Source: Clostridia bacterium (GTDB taxonomy: Bacteria > Bacillota > Clostridia > Oscillospirales > CAG-272). From it: a DNA stretch of 51,545 nt. Shown here piece after piece: positions 15,994 through 25,202 of the stretch (position 1 is the first letter of the stretch; each line of letters begins with the position of its first letter). The stretch lies in assembly GCA_017467815.1 (NCBI GenBank), contig JAFUKI010000011.1:1-51545 (forward strand), in the 5' to 3' direction. The notes under the pieces are model-generated. The model saw only the letters and a list, made by a program, of their open reading frames with translations. It was not told the origin of the DNA and searched no databases. Made by a program: the position numbers and the translations under genes.

Positions 15994-16953
15994 ATGAACC
16001 TTCCCGAAAACAAACTGCGTACCCTGCAGAAATCTCTTGAAAAGGACCCTGCCCTGTTTACACCGGCTGCGTTCAGTCTTGCCGAAAGTGAAAAGACGGG
16101 TGCGTCCAATTATTCCTATTGGAAATCCACACTGCGTACCTTTTTCAGATCCAAGTCCGTTGTCGTACTTTGCGCGGTTGTGGCGGCGATTCTGGTGATG
16201 AGCTTCCTGTATCCCCTGTTCTCATCCGTGGATCCCACCAAGGTTTCCATCAATCCTCTGGACTGGAACCACCGTCCCAGTCTGGAACATCCTTTTGGCA
16301 CGGACGGTCTGGGCAGAGATATTTTTGCCCGCGCATGGTACGGCTGCCGGAATTCCTTTATTCTGGCATTCTGCATTGCTCTGTCCGATGTGGGAATCGG
16401 CATGATCATGGGTGCTCTCTGGGGCTACAACAAAAAGCTGGACCCCATTATGATCGAGATCTACAACATCATGACCAATGTTCCCTCCACGGTGTATCTG
16501 GTTCTTCTGGCGTACATCATGAACACCAGTTACCTTACGCTGTTTATTTCCATGGCATCCCGCGGCTGGATTGTGGAAGCGCGTTTCTTCCGGAACCGTA
16601 TTCTCTCCATCCGTGATGCGGAGTACAACATTGCCTCCCAGTGTCTCGGTACCCCCATGCGCCGGATTGCCACACGGAATATTATTCCTCATATTATCAG
16701 TCTGATCATTATGGAAGCCGCTCTGTGTATTCCCTACTCCATCGGTTCGGAAGTATTTCTGGGCTTTGTAGGGGTTGGTATGCCTGTTGACGCCATTACC
16801 CTGGGCAATATGGTCAACCACGGACGGGCATCCTTTACGCTGCATCCCTACCAGATGCTGCTGCCTGCGGCGGTTCTCTGTATCATCACCATTGCATTCT
16901 ATTTCCTCGGCAATAAATTCGCGGACGCTTCTGACCCGCGCAACCATGTATAA
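15994..16953 (+). CDS. Oligopeptide ABC permease, DppC type
   Basis: A 319-residue permease. A cytoplasmic N-terminal stretch of about 60 residues precedes the first helix. Then comes the family signature [19 protein letters not shown], the coupling loop [20 protein letters not shown], and [15 protein letters not shown]. The start is the ATG at 15994 with GGAG 5 bases before it. This is the ordinary length for DppC, in contrast to the 515-residue version in the second operon at 28829. Confidence 0.92.
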   Translation: MNLPENKLRTLQKSLEKDPALFTPAAFSLAESEKTGASNYSYWKSTLRTFFRSKSVVVLCAVVAAILVMSFLYPLFSSVDPTKVSINPLDWNHRPSLEHPFGTDGLGRDIFARAWYGCRNSFILAFCIALSDVGIGMIMGALWGYNKKLDPIMIEIYNIMTNVPSTVYLVLLAYIMNTSYLTLFISMASRGWIVEARFFRNRILSIRDAEYNIASQCLGTPMRRIATRNIIPHIISLIIMEAALCIPYSIGSEVFLGFVGVGMPVDAITLGNMVNHGRASFTLHPYQMLLPAAVLCIITIAFYFLGNKFADASDPRNHV

Positions 16954-16967
16954 AAGGAGGAAGCGTT

Positions 16968-19091
16968 TTGAAAAAGAAGTTAAAATCCATGGAACCTGCG
17001 GACAATTCTGCTGTTCTCTCCGATGATCCTGCGGCTCAGGAAGAAGCTGATCTGCTTCGTGCGTACGAACAGGAAATATTTGCCAGGAGTGAGAAGCATC
17101 ACAACGGCCCTCTGCTGCTCTCTGCCAGAGATGTGGTGGTGCGTTTCAACCTCAGAGGACAGGAACTGACTGCCATCCGTTCCACTTCTCTGGATGTATA
17201 TGAAGGCGAAACCCTTGCCATTGTCGGTGAATCCGGTTCCGGTAAGTCTGTATTCACCAAAACCTTTATCGGTATGTTGGACAAAAACGGCCGGATCGAT
17301 GGTGGGGAGCTGTTCTTCCACGGGGAAGATATGGCGAAATACACCACAGAAGAACAGTGGCTGAAAGTCCGCGGCAAGAAGATCGCCATGGTTTTCCAGG
17401 ATCCCATGACCAGTCTGAATCCGGTACGTACCATCGGTGAACAGATTGCGGAAGTGATTATGTGGCACTTCGGCAAGAGTCACGAGGAAGCCAAGGCGGA
17501 GACCATTGAACTTTTGAAAAAAGTCGGCATCCACGATCCGGAAAAGCGGTATAAACAGTATCCCGGCGAATTTTCCGGCGGTATGCGGCAGAGGGTTGTC
17601 ATTGCCACAGCCATTGCCTGCCGTCCCGAAATTCTCATCTGTGACGAACCCACCACCGCGCTGGATGTAACCGTACAGGCGCAGGTGCTGGATCTGATCA
17701 AGTCCCTGCAGAAGGAACTGAAAATGAGTGTGGTATTCATTACCCATGACCTTGGGGTGGTTGCCAATATTGCTGACTGGGTTGCCGTTATGTACGCCGG
17801 TAAAATTGTGGAATACGGTACGGCAAACGAAATTTTCAAATCCCCCGAACATCCCTATACCAAGGCACTGCTCCGTTCCCTGCCCCAGCTTGGCACCAAG
17901 GGACATGATCTGTACTCCATCCAGGGTACACCGCCCAGTCTGTTCAAGCAGATCACCGGTGATGCCTTTGCGCCCCGGAATACGGATGCCATGAAGATTG
18001 ATTTTGAAGAAGAGCCTCCTGTTTTCCCGGTTACGGATACCCATTGGGCGAGAACATGGCTGCTCTCCCCTCAGGCGGAAAGCTATCGCGCTTCTCTCCT
18101 TGCACGGGATGCGGAACAACAGAAGAATGCCGTTCCCGAAACACCTTTTGATTATACCAATGCGGAAAAGCTCATTACGGTACGGGATCTGACGGTTCGG
18201 TTCAAGATGGGCGGAAGTACCTTCAAGGCTGTAAACGGTGTCAGTTTCGATATTTTCAAAGGGGAAACCCTGTCCTTAGTCGGAGAATCCGGTTCCGGCA
18301 AAACCACCATCGGACGTGCCATCATGCGCATCTACACCGGCAATGTGGGTGGTGAAGTGACCTTCAAAGGCTCGAAGATCACCGGCAAGCTCTCCCGTCA
18401 GGACAAAAAGAAACTGCACATGGAAATGCAGATGATCTTTCAGGATCCCATGGCATCCCTGAATGAACGTGCCAAGGTGGACTATATTATCTCGGAAGGA
18501 TTGTACAACTATCATCTGTATGAATCCGAAGAAGACCGGGTTGCCAAGGTGGAAAACATTCTCACCGAAGTGGGGCTGACCAGTGAATTCATTTCCCGTT
18601 TCCCCCACGAATTCTCCGGCGGTCAGAGACAGCGTATCGGTATTGCGCGGAGTCTGGTTATGAATCCGGATTTTCTGGTGGCGGACGAGCCGATTTCCGC
18701 GCTGGACGTTTCCATTCGTGCTCAGGTGATCAATCTGCTGAACAAGATGAAGAAGGAACGCTCGCTGACATACCTGTTCATCGCCCACGACCTGTCTGCT
18801 GTACGGTTTATTTCCGACCGGATTGCGGTGATCCATAAGGGACATCTGGTAGAACTTGCGCCGTGTGAGGAACTGTTTGCCCATCCGCTGCATCCTTATA
18901 CCAAGGCACTGCTTTCCGCTGTACCCTATCCCGATCCGGACAGTGAACGGAACAAGGTGCTGATCCCCTACGATCCGGCTATGCATGATTATTCTTCTGA
19001 CAAACCTGTCTGGACAGAGATCACGCCCGGACATTTCATCTACGGCAACACAAAAGAACTGGAAGGATATCGCCGTGAAGCAGAAGCCTGA
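16968..19091 (+). CDS. Fused double ATPase of a peptide ABC transporter (DppD-DppF fusion)
   Basis: A 707-residue protein carrying two complete ABC ATPases. First half: Walker A GESGSGKS at 87-94, [10 protein letters not shown], signature SGGMRQR at 203, CDEPTTALD, and the Opp-type C-terminal extension ([11 protein letters not shown]). Second half: Walker A GESGSGKT at 439-446, SGGQRQR at 550, [11 protein letters not shown]. It supplies both motor subunits in one chain, whereas most systems use separate DppD and DppF. I start it at TTG 16968 because AAAGGAGGA lies 8 bases upstream; an ATG at 16989 is the alternative. Neither half carries the large insertions seen in the second operon. Confidence 0.93.
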   Translation: MKKKLKSMEPADNSAVLSDDPAAQEEADLLRAYEQEIFARSEKHHNGPLLLSARDVVVRFNLRGQELTAIRSTSLDVYEGETLAIVGESGSGKSVFTKTFIGMLDKNGRIDGGELFFHGEDMAKYTTEEQWLKVRGKKIAMVFQDPMTSLNPVRTIGEQIAEVIMWHFGKSHEEAKAETIELLKKVGIHDPEKRYKQYPGEFSGGMRQRVVIATAIACRPEILICDEPTTALDVTVQAQVLDLIKSLQKELKMSVVFITHDLGVVANIADWVAVMYAGKIVEYGTANEIFKSPEHPYTKALLRSLPQLGTKGHDLYSIQGTPPSLFKQITGDAFAPRNTDAMKIDFEEEPPVFPVTDTHWARTWLLSPQAESYRASLLARDAEQQKNAVPETPFDYTNAEKLITVRDLTVRFKMGGSTFKAVNGVSFDIFKGETLSLVGESGSGKTTIGRAIMRIYTGNVGGEVTFKGSKITGKLSRQDKKKLHMEMQMIFQDPMASLNERAKVDYIISEGLYNYHLYESEEDRVAKVENILTEVGLTSEFISRFPHEFSGGQRQRIGIARSLVMNPDFLVADEPISALDVSIRAQVINLLNKMKKERSLTYLFIAHDLSAVRFISDRIAVIHKGHLVELAPCEELFAHPLHPYTKALLSAVPYPDPDSERNKVLIPYDPAMHDYSSDKPVWTEITPGHFIYGNTKELEGYRREAEA

Positions 19092-19554
19092 TGCGCAGAA
19101 AAGCAGCTGGACTGCCCGGGAAAAGAGTACATTCCGTCTTGTACTGATCCGGCGTTTGTTCGGTTATCTCAGTACGGGACTGGTGGTTTCCGCCATTCTC
19201 GGCGGTTTATACCGGGACAGACTGCATTTTATCTGGGGACTTTGTGCAGCAGGGGCGATATGTATTGCCATGGGCTGGTGGGAATATCTCCGAATCACGG
19301 ATTCCCTGCCCTTCAGAAAACGTAAAAAAGACAGCAAAAACCATGTTCCCTACATTCTGCGGAAAGATAAAGAGAAAAAGCGGCACAAACCTGCTTTTTT
19401 GCAGAATGCGGAAGATTTTGACGATGATCTCACACCGTACACCACAGCGGATATGGAAATTCTCGGCGAAAAACGACGTGCGTATGCTTTTATTGCCGCA
19501 CGGATTTCTGCCGGTTTGCTGCTGTTCATCCTTTCTTTTGTAATTCACCAGTAA
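19075..19554 (+). CDS. Small membrane protein of unknown function
   Basis: A 159-residue protein starting at GTG 19075, inside the last codons of the ATPase gene, with GGAAGG 8 bases before it. Two membrane helices follow a basic N-terminus ([36 protein letters not shown]), then a highly charged Lys/Arg cytoplasmic stretch and a C-terminal helix ([15 protein letters not shown]). I do not recognise a family. Its overlap with the transporter gene and its spacing to the amidohydrolase place it in the same operon. Confidence 0.65.
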   Translation: MKQKPDAQKSSWTAREKSTFRLVLIRRLFGYLSTGLVVSAILGGLYRDRLHFIWGLCAAGAICIAMGWWEYLRITDSLPFRKRKKDSKNHVPYILRKDKEKKRHKPAFLQNAEDFDDDLTPYTTADMEILGEKRRAYAFIAARISAGLLLFILSFVIHQ

Positions 19555-19573
19555 ATTTTCCGGAGGCGAAAAT

Positions 19574-20716
19574 ATGATTCGTATACAAAACGGAATTCTG
19601 CACACTGTTGAGTGCGGTTCCTATGAAAATGGTTATGTAGACATTGAAAACAGCAAGATTATCGGGTTCGGTGCCCTTGCGGATGCCCCTGCCTGGAATG
19701 GCGAAATCTATGATGCGGACGGCGGTTTTATCTTTCCCGGTATGATCGACGCCCATTCCCATATCGGTATCTCCGAAGAAGGTGTACGCTGGGAGGGGGA
19801 GGACTGCAACGAAACCACTTCTCCCGTAACGCCGGATATGCGTGCCATGGATGGTTTTTATCCCTTTGATATTGCCATCCCCAAAGCCCGCCGGGCCGGT
19901 ATTACCACGGTCAAGGTGTGTCCCGGCAGCACCAATGTCATCGGCGGACAGACAGCAGCGGTGAAGCTGTACGGTCGGAACATTGCCGAAATGGTTATCA
20001 AGTCCCCTGCCGCTATGAAGTGTGCAATGGGTGAAAATCCCAAGAGAAACTACGGCAATTCCGGCGGCGCAACACCCATGACCCGTATGGCGATTGCCGC
20101 GATTTTCCGCCGCACCATGACCGAAGCCATGCGGTATCTGGCAAAAAAAGAAAATGGGGACGATCTGTATGACGCCAAGAATGAAGCCCTCATTCCTTTA
20201 TTGAAAAGAGAAATTCCCATGCACATACACGCCCATCGGAGTGACGATATTCTGACCGCACTTCGTCTGGCGGAAGAATTTCATCTGCGCTGTGTAACGG
20301 TTCATACCACCGGCGGTTCTGCCATCATTGATGAAATTGCCGGAAGCGGAATCATGCCCATTGTTGGTCCCTGCATCGGTCCTGCCGGGAAACCGGAAAC
20401 CGTCGGCGGCAATCTGGCAATGACGGCGGATCTGGCGCGTGCCGGTGCGGAATTTGCGCTGACCACCGACCATGATGTATGCGCTCTGTGGATGCTGCCT
20501 TATTTCGCTTCTCTGGCTGTCAGAGAAGGACTTGACGAGCAGGCTGCGTTCCGGGCAATCACACTGAACGGTGCGAAAGTCTGCGGTATTGAGGATCGTG
20601 TCGGTTCCATTCGTCAGGGTAAGGATGCGGATATCGTAGTATTCAGCGGTCATCCGTTCCACTATCTGACCAAAACAAAAGCGGTATTTATGGACGGACG
20701 GCAGGTGGAAGGATGA
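19574..20716 (+). CDS. Imidazolonepropionase-like amidohydrolase
   Basis: A 380-residue metal-dependent hydrolase of the amidohydrolase superfamily. It has the N-terminal beta-sandwich strand (MIRIQNGILHTVECG), the first metal motif PGMIDAHSHIG, KCAMGENPKR, the HIHAHRSDD motif, TVHTTGG, the Asp in TTDHD, and the closing RVGSIRQGKDADIVVFSGHP. Members cleave cyclic amides or dipeptide-like substrates. In a peptide-uptake operon, directly before an M20 peptidase, processing of imported peptides or modified amino acids is the likely job. AGG lies 8 bases before the ATG. Confidence 0.88.
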   Translation: MIRIQNGILHTVECGSYENGYVDIENSKIIGFGALADAPAWNGEIYDADGGFIFPGMIDAHSHIGISEEGVRWEGEDCNETTSPVTPDMRAMDGFYPFDIAIPKARRAGITTVKVCPGSTNVIGGQTAAVKLYGRNIAEMVIKSPAAMKCAMGENPKRNYGNSGGATPMTRMAIAAIFRRTMTEAMRYLAKKENGDDLYDAKNEALIPLLKREIPMHIHAHRSDDILTALRLAEEFHLRCVTVHTTGGSAIIDEIAGSGIMPIVGPCIGPAGKPETVGGNLAMTADLARAGAEFALTTDHDVCALWMLPYFASLAVREGLDEQAAFRAITLNGAKVCGIEDRVGSIRQGKDADIVVFSGHPFHYLTKTKAVFMDGRQVEG

Positions 20717-21894
20717 GTACGGCAGAAAAGCTGATGGCTGAAATCGACCGGATTCTGCCGGAAATTATCAGAATCCGCCGTCATGTACATATGCATCCCG
20801 AACTGTCCGGTGAAGAACGGGAGACCTCGGCTTACATATGCGGTATTCTGAAGGAGCATGGTATCACACCCAATATTCTGCCGGAGGACAGCGGTTTTAC
20901 GGCGGAAGTGGGACATGGCAGTCGGGTTCTCGGTATTCGTGCGGAACTGGATGCCATGCCCATTCAGGAGGAAACCGGTTTGGACTATGCTTCGGTAAAT
21001 CCGGGAATTATGCACGCCTGCGGACACGATATCCACCTGGCGGCAGTTGTGGGATTTTTGCTGATGCTGAAGCCTTATGAAGATACACTTCCCTGCCGGG
21101 TACGGATATTCTGCCAGCCTGCGGAAGAAACCACGGGTGGTGCGGAAAAGATGATCCGTCATGGCTGTCTGGAATCCCCCTCTGTGGAAACGGTTCTGGG
21201 GTTTCACATTGATCCCACCATACCTGTCGGGAAAGCGGCTTATCTTCCCGGTGTGATGAATGCGGCGGTTACGGATTTTGATCTGGTGATCCGCGGAAAG
21301 TCCTGCCACGGTGCCCATCCGGAACAGGGTGTGGATGCGATTGTGGCGGCATCTGCTGTAGTTTCCGCTCTGCAGACGGTTTCCTCCAGACGTTTTGCGC
21401 CTACGACTCCGGTGATTGTTACCGTGGGTACGATCTGCGGCGGTTCTGCCAGCAATGTGGTTGCCGGTGAAGTGCATATGCGCGGTACACTGCGGGCATT
21501 GGACAGACAGGTGATGACGGACCTGCGTCAGGTCGTACGGGAAATCTGTGAGAATACTGCTGCCGGTTATGGTGCCCGTGCTGATCTGGTTTACACCACC
21601 GGATATCCGGTTCTGGAAAACGATCCCGGCTGGACAGAAGCCTTTTTCAGGAAGGTCGGGCAGTATCTTGGAGAGGATGCTGTACAGAAAATGGACGCGC
21701 CCAGTCTCGGTGCGGATGATTTTGCGTTTTTCTGTGAAGAAGCTGTCAGCTGTTATTTCAATATCGGCTGCCTTGGGAAAGAAAAACTGCCCGGACAGGC
21801 TTTGCACAGCAGTTTGCTGAATCCGGACGAATCCTGTATGCGGACTGCGCTGGAGATACTTTGTCTGGCTGTGGAGTTTGTCGGAGAAGCATAA
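20713..21894 (+). CDS. M20D-family amidohydrolase/carboxypeptidase
   Basis: A 393-residue dinuclear metal aminoacylase-type enzyme. Landmarks: RRHVHMHPELSGEE, RAELDAMPIQE, HACGHDIHLA (metal), FCQPAEETTGGA (metal Glu), GFHIDP, the dimerisation lid from about 180 to 300 (GKSCHGAHPEQGVDAI), and DAPSLGADDFAFF. M20D enzymes remove N-acyl groups from amino acids or cleave small peptides. The ATG overlaps the stop of the amidohydrolase gene (ATGA), so the two are coupled. It is the last gene of the first peptide operon. Confidence 0.93.
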   Translation: MSTAEKLMAEIDRILPEIIRIRRHVHMHPELSGEERETSAYICGILKEHGITPNILPEDSGFTAEVGHGSRVLGIRAELDAMPIQEETGLDYASVNPGIMHACGHDIHLAAVVGFLLMLKPYEDTLPCRVRIFCQPAEETTGGAEKMIRHGCLESPSVETVLGFHIDPTIPVGKAAYLPGVMNAAVTDFDLVIRGKSCHGAHPEQGVDAIVAASAVVSALQTVSSRRFAPTTPVIVTVGTICGGSASNVVAGEVHMRGTLRALDRQVMTDLRQVVREICENTAAGYGARADLVYTTGYPVLENDPGWTEAFFRKVGQYLGEDAVQKMDAPSLGADDFAFFCEEAVSCYFNIGCLGKEKLPGQALHSSLLNPDESCMRTALEILCLAVEFVGEA

Positions 21895-21929
21895 TTTATT
21901 ACATTTTTGTTTCTCTCCTTCATTTCCTC

Positions 21930-21958
21930 TTGACTTTTGTCTCTGCCTGTGGTAAAAT
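21930..21958 (+). promoter_or_regulatory. Strong sigma-A promoter of a probable small RNA
   Basis: TTGACT (21930-21935), 17-base spacer, TAAAAT (21953-21958), with TGG as an extended -10. No open reading frame of any size follows on this strand. Confidence 0.75.
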
Positions 21959-21964
21959 GCAAGA

Positions 21965-22047
21965 GGAAAAGCGGGGCGGATTCCGCTCAGCCTCTTTCGC
22001 CTTAGAGCCTTATCGGTTTCCTTGGTCGGTGTCGGTAGGCTCTTTTT
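21965..22047 (+). ncRNA. Candidate stand-alone structured small RNA
   Basis: About 83 bases from a strong promoter to an intrinsic terminator. Hairpin 1: AGAGG (21962-21966) with CCTCT (21991-21995), a 3-by-3 internal loop, then AGCGG (21970-21974) with CCGCT (21983-21987). The terminator is AGAGCCT (22004-22010) with AGGCTCT (22037-22043) and TTTTT. I find no start codon with a ribosome site, and the next gene downstream is on the other strand. I cannot match it to SRP RNA, tmRNA, 6S or any riboswitch consensus I know. If the start is at 21965, the base of hairpin 1 is partly outside the transcript. Confidence 0.55.
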
Positions 22048-22171
22048 CTAATTCCATCGCTTTCTCCTTTATTCTCTCCTTTACATCATCTTTAGTTGGT
22101 GATAAATCAATTATAATTTAGATTGCTTTGAGTGGTGCCTTGGTTTCTTTGTTAGTCATTCCTTAATGATA

Positions 22172-22223
22172 AACAGGTACAGCAGGGCGGAACTGAGTTC
22201 CACTCACTGTACCTGTTGTTTTT
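22172..22223. terminator. Bidirectional terminator with nested hairpin
   Basis: AACAGGTACAG (22172-22182) pairs perfectly with CTGTACCTGTT (22207-22217). Inside it, GGAAC (22189-22193) pairs with GTTCC (22197-22201). A T-run follows on the plus strand. It closes the minus-strand aldo/keto reductase gene. An AT-rich TATAAT at 22112-22117 lies upstream but has no convincing -35. Confidence 0.75.
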
Positions 22224-23364
22224 ATCTGAATAATTCTGCTGCTTTTTCCATCCGCTCCACAATCTTTACATCGAAGGGGCATCTGGTTTCGCATCCGCCG
22301 CAGCCTATACAATCGGAAGCATTAACGGGAAGTGCTTTGTAGTGTTCCTTTACAGATGCAGGAACGTCCGGCTGCATTACGGCAAGGTCATACAGTTTAT
22401 TCACCATGGCGATGTCGATATCCATGGGACAGGGTTTGCAGTGACCGCAGTAGGTACACTGACCGCTGTAGGCATGACGGGGTGCGCCTGCCAGAACGGT
22501 TGCGTAATCTTTTTCTTCCTCCCCTGCTGTTTCGTAGGCAACGGAAGCTGCCACCTGTTCCACGGTATCCAGACCGACAAGGACGGATGCCACAGCAGGT
22601 CGGGTCAGACAATAGTGAAGGCACTGAACGGGGGTCAGGGCAACGCCGAAGGGAGATCGTTTGGCATCAAACAGCCGTCCGCCGGCGAAGCCTTTCATAA
22701 CAGTGATTCCTACATCATGCTGTTCACACAATTTATACAGTTCCTCCCGTTCCGGGGCAATACCGCCGAGGGAAATGTCAAATTCATCTTCGAAATATTG
22801 ATCCACATCGTCAATGATGGGCAGCATATCAAAGGCGGGATTGACGCTGAACATGATCATTTCCACAATACCGCTTTCCACTGCCAGTTTGGCTATCTCC
22901 GGATTGTGGGTACTCATGCCGATGTGACGGATGGTGCCATTTTTCTTCAGTTCCATTATGTAATCCAGATAGTCACTGTTCAGGATGCCCTCCCAGTCGT
23001 CACGCTGGTCTACGTAATGGATCATGCCGAGGTCCACATAGTCTGTCTGGAGTCGGGCGAGGAAATCTTCAAATGCAGCTTTGGCTTCCGGCAGGTTCCG
23101 GGAACGTACATACTGACCGTCCTGCCATGTGGAGCCGATATGCCCCTGGATGATCCACTTCTCCCGTCTGCCCTTGATCGCTTCTCCCAGATTGGTGCGC
23201 ACCTTCGGTTCGGACATCCAGCAGTCCAAGATATTGATGCCCTGTTCTTCACAGGCAGCCACCAGTTCTCTGCATTCTTCGGCATTGTGCCGTTCCAGCC
23301 ATTCTGCACCGAGTCCGATTTCACTGACCATCAGATTGGTTCTGCCAAGTCGTCTGTATTGCAT
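22222..23364 (-). CDS. Aldo/keto reductase-fold protein with C-terminal [4Fe-4S] clusters
   Basis: A 380-residue protein. An AKR (beta/alpha)8 barrel (about 1-285) is followed by a ferredoxin-like module with two cysteine sets: CTYCGHCKPCP and CIGCGGCETRCPF. That suits a cytoplasmic redox enzyme in an anaerobe. In the barrel, the segment that normally carries the catalytic Tyr (DTA..Yg.SE) is shortened to LDCWMSEP, and the usual catalytic-Lys strand (..TK) reads IIQGHIG. The His of DLGMIHYVD is kept. It may therefore use different chemistry from classical AKRs. AAGGAG lies 7 bases before the ATG. Confidence 0.88.
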   Translation of the reverse strand: MQYRRLGRTNLMVSEIGLGAEWLERHNAEECRELVAACEEQGINILDCWMSEPKVRTNLGEAIKGRREKWIIQGHIGSTWQDGQYVRSRNLPEAKAAFEDFLARLQTDYVDLGMIHYVDQRDDWEGILNSDYLDYIMELKKNGTIRHIGMSTHNPEIAKLAVESGIVEMIMFSVNPAFDMLPIIDDVDQYFEDEFDISLGGIAPEREELYKLCEQHDVGITVMKGFAGGRLFDAKRSPFGVALTPVQCLHYCLTRPAVASVLVGLDTVEQVAASVAYETAGEEEKDYATVLAGAPRHAYSGQCTYCGHCKPCPMDIDIAMVNKLYDLAVMQPDVPASVKEHYKALPVNASDCIGCGGCETRCPFDVKIVERMEKAAELFR

Positions 23365-23398
23365 TGCTGTCTCCTTTTTCTTGTGTACTGTTTTCTAT

Positions 23399-23429
23399 AT
23401 TATAACATCCGTATTCCGTACCAAGTCAA
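23399..23429 (-). promoter_or_regulatory. Promoter of the aldo/keto reductase gene
   Basis: Minus strand TTGACT (23424-23429), 19-base spacer, TATAAT (23399-23404) with TGT as an extended -10. The long spacer is compensated by the extended -10. Confidence 0.55.
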
Positions 23430-23479
23430 GAGGTTTTCTATAAATAATTATATTTTTTGTGGAAAATTTGTCGAAAATG

Positions 23480-23488
23480 TGTTATAAT
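23480..23488 (+). promoter_or_regulatory. Extended -10 promoter of the purine permease gene
   Basis: TGTTATAAT at 23480-23488 with a poor -35. The ATG follows at 23517. There is no room for a purine riboswitch between this start and the gene. Confidence 0.55.
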
Positions 23489-23516
23489 AAACAGTATAAC
23501 AGAAAGGAGATTTGCC

Positions 23517-24926
23517 ATGGAACGTCTTTTTAAGCTCCGTGAACGCGGCACTACTGTAAAAATTGAATTTATCGCAGGGATGACCACCTTTTTCTCAATG
23601 GTGTACATATTGATGGTGAACGCCAATATGTTTGCCGATCCTTTCGGGGACGGTTCCAATCCTCTTGGGGTATCCTACGGTGCGGTTTATATTGCAACGG
23701 CAATTTCGGCTGTCGTGGGAACGGTTCTGGCAGGTCTTCTGTCCAATCTTCCTCTGGCACAGGCAAGCGGTATGGGACTGAACGCATTTTTTGTCTACAC
23801 AGTCTGCATCGGTTTTGGACTGTCCTATGCCAATGCGCTGGTGCTGATCCTGCTGGAAGGGATCGTATTTATTCTGCTCACTGTCACCGGTCTGCGGAAG
23901 AAGATTTTTGATTCTCTTCCGGAAGCGGTCAGGGTAGCCATTCCTTCCGGTATCGGTCTGTTCATTACCCTGCTCGGTCTGCAGAATGCCGGCATTGTTG
24001 TACCGGACACTTCCACCGCTGTAGATCTGGCGTCCTTCAATCTGCTGCAGCAGCACTGGGGGGACATCATGCCCATGATCGTGACGATCTGCACATTTCT
24101 GGCGATCGTGGTCATGAGCATCCGGAACATCCGCGGCTCTGTGTTCATCGGTATCATCGGCGGTATGATTCTGTACTATCTGCTGGGGCTGACCGTGGAT
24201 GGTTTCTATGATGCGTTCAACATTACCTTCATCAGTCCTGCCGAGGCTTTCGGAGAATTTACTTCCCAGTCTTTCGGCAAAGTCTTTACGGAAGGTCTTG
24301 ATTTTTCCGCCTATGTCGAAGCGCATGGAAGTGCGAATCTGGTACTCACCATCATCACCACTGCCCTTGCCTTCTGCATGGTAGATATGTTCGACACGCT
24401 CGGCACCCTGTATGCGGCTTGTGAACGTGCCAATCTTCTGGATGAGCACGGTGAACCCATCAACATGAACCGTGGTATGCTGTCCGACGCCATTGCTACC
24501 TCCATCGGTGCGATCTGCGGTACGTCCACCGTTACCACCTTCAGTGAAATCAATGCAGGTATCGCTGCCGGCGGCAGAACGGGGCTTACTGCTGTTTTCT
24601 GCGGCGGGTTCTTCTTTGTGGCAATGTTCCTCAGTCCCATTGCACAGCTGATCCCCGGATGCGCTACTGCTGCTGCGCTGATTTATGTGGGACTTCTGAT
24701 GATGGCTTCTGTCCGCAATATTGACTGGAGCGATTTCAGGATTTCCGTTCCTGCATTTCTGACCCTTGCTGTAATGCCGTTTACCTACAACATTTCCTAC
24801 GGTATTGCATTCGGTATGATTTCCTACATTATTATCAGTATATTCTGCGGCGATATCAAAAAGATCAAAGTTGGCTCCTGGGTAATCACACTCCTGTTCA
24901 TCGCCATGCTTCTTCTGACACACTGA
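23517..24926 (+). CDS. NCS2 family purine permease (AzgA/PbuG type)
   Basis: A 469-residue transporter with about 12-14 membrane segments. The start is the ATG at 23517 with AAAGGAG 7 bases upstream; the frame continues 5' through the promoter. Family marks: TTVKIEFIAGMTTFFSMVYI, VNANMFADP, the half-helix segment QASGMGLNAFFVYTV, and later AFCMVDMFDTLGTLYA with TSTVTTFSEINAGIAAGGRT. It imports hypoxanthine, guanine or adenine with protons; which base cannot be told. It stands alone, divergent from the aldo/keto reductase, with its own terminator. Confidence 0.92.
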   Translation: MERLFKLRERGTTVKIEFIAGMTTFFSMVYILMVNANMFADPFGDGSNPLGVSYGAVYIATAISAVVGTVLAGLLSNLPLAQASGMGLNAFFVYTVCIGFGLSYANALVLILLEGIVFILLTVTGLRKKIFDSLPEAVRVAIPSGIGLFITLLGLQNAGIVVPDTSTAVDLASFNLLQQHWGDIMPMIVTICTFLAIVVMSIRNIRGSVFIGIIGGMILYYLLGLTVDGFYDAFNITFISPAEAFGEFTSQSFGKVFTEGLDFSAYVEAHGSANLVLTIITTALAFCMVDMFDTLGTLYAACERANLLDEHGEPINMNRGMLSDAIATSIGAICGTSTVTTFSEINAGIAAGGRTGLTAVFCGGFFFVAMFLSPIAQLIPGCATAAALIYVGLLMMASVRNIDWSDFRISVPAFLTLAVMPFTYNISYGIAFGMISYIIISIFCGDIKKIKVGSWVITLLFIAMLLLTH

Positions 24927-24952
24927 GTATTTTAAAACCAATATATCCAAAG

Positions 24953-24984
24953 TCCGGTACGCCGTAAGGTCTGCCGGATTTTTT
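24953..24984 (+). terminator. Terminator of the purine permease gene
   Basis: TCCGG (24953-24957) pairs with CCGGA (24974-24978), with an inner GCC/GGT, followed by six T residues. Confidence 0.8.
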
Positions 24985-25108
24985 CTATCTTTATCATATA
25001 TGCAGCATCATGAGAGATCGGATACGGTGGCTGACGTTTCCAATGTCGCCATTTATGAACAAAAGAAAACATTTTATGAACAATTATATTAATATTTCGT
25101 GAAATATC

Positions 25109-25137
25109 TTGCTTTGTCGCACTGCTTGTAATATAAT
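25109..25137 (+). promoter_or_regulatory. Sigma-A promoter of the expanded peptide ABC operon
   Basis: TTGCTT (25109-25114), 17-base spacer, TATAAT (25132-25137). It is identical in hexamers and spacing to the promoters at 12888 and 48523. Confidence 0.8.
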
Positions 25138-25140
25138 ATA

Positions 25141-25160
25141 TGCAATGTAATATAATTGCA
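25141..25160. promoter_or_regulatory. Operator-like inverted repeat at the transcription start
   Basis: TGCAAT (25141-25146), 8-base AT-rich centre, ATTGCA (25155-25160). It spans the predicted start of the operon at 25109-25137, a position where a bound repressor would block initiation. Confidence 0.45.
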
Positions 25161-25202
25161 TGAATTGTGTTACATTATAAATTTTTTTGAAAGGAAAATG
25201 TC

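Noticed and set aside
22060..22120. A second small RNA starting at TATAAT 22112
   Set aside because: No acceptable -35 is present and the downstream hairpin is explained as the terminator of the reductase gene.
23365..23516. Possible purine riboswitch before the NCS2 permease
   Set aside because: The transcript leader is under 30 bases and shows none of the purine-aptamer pairing.
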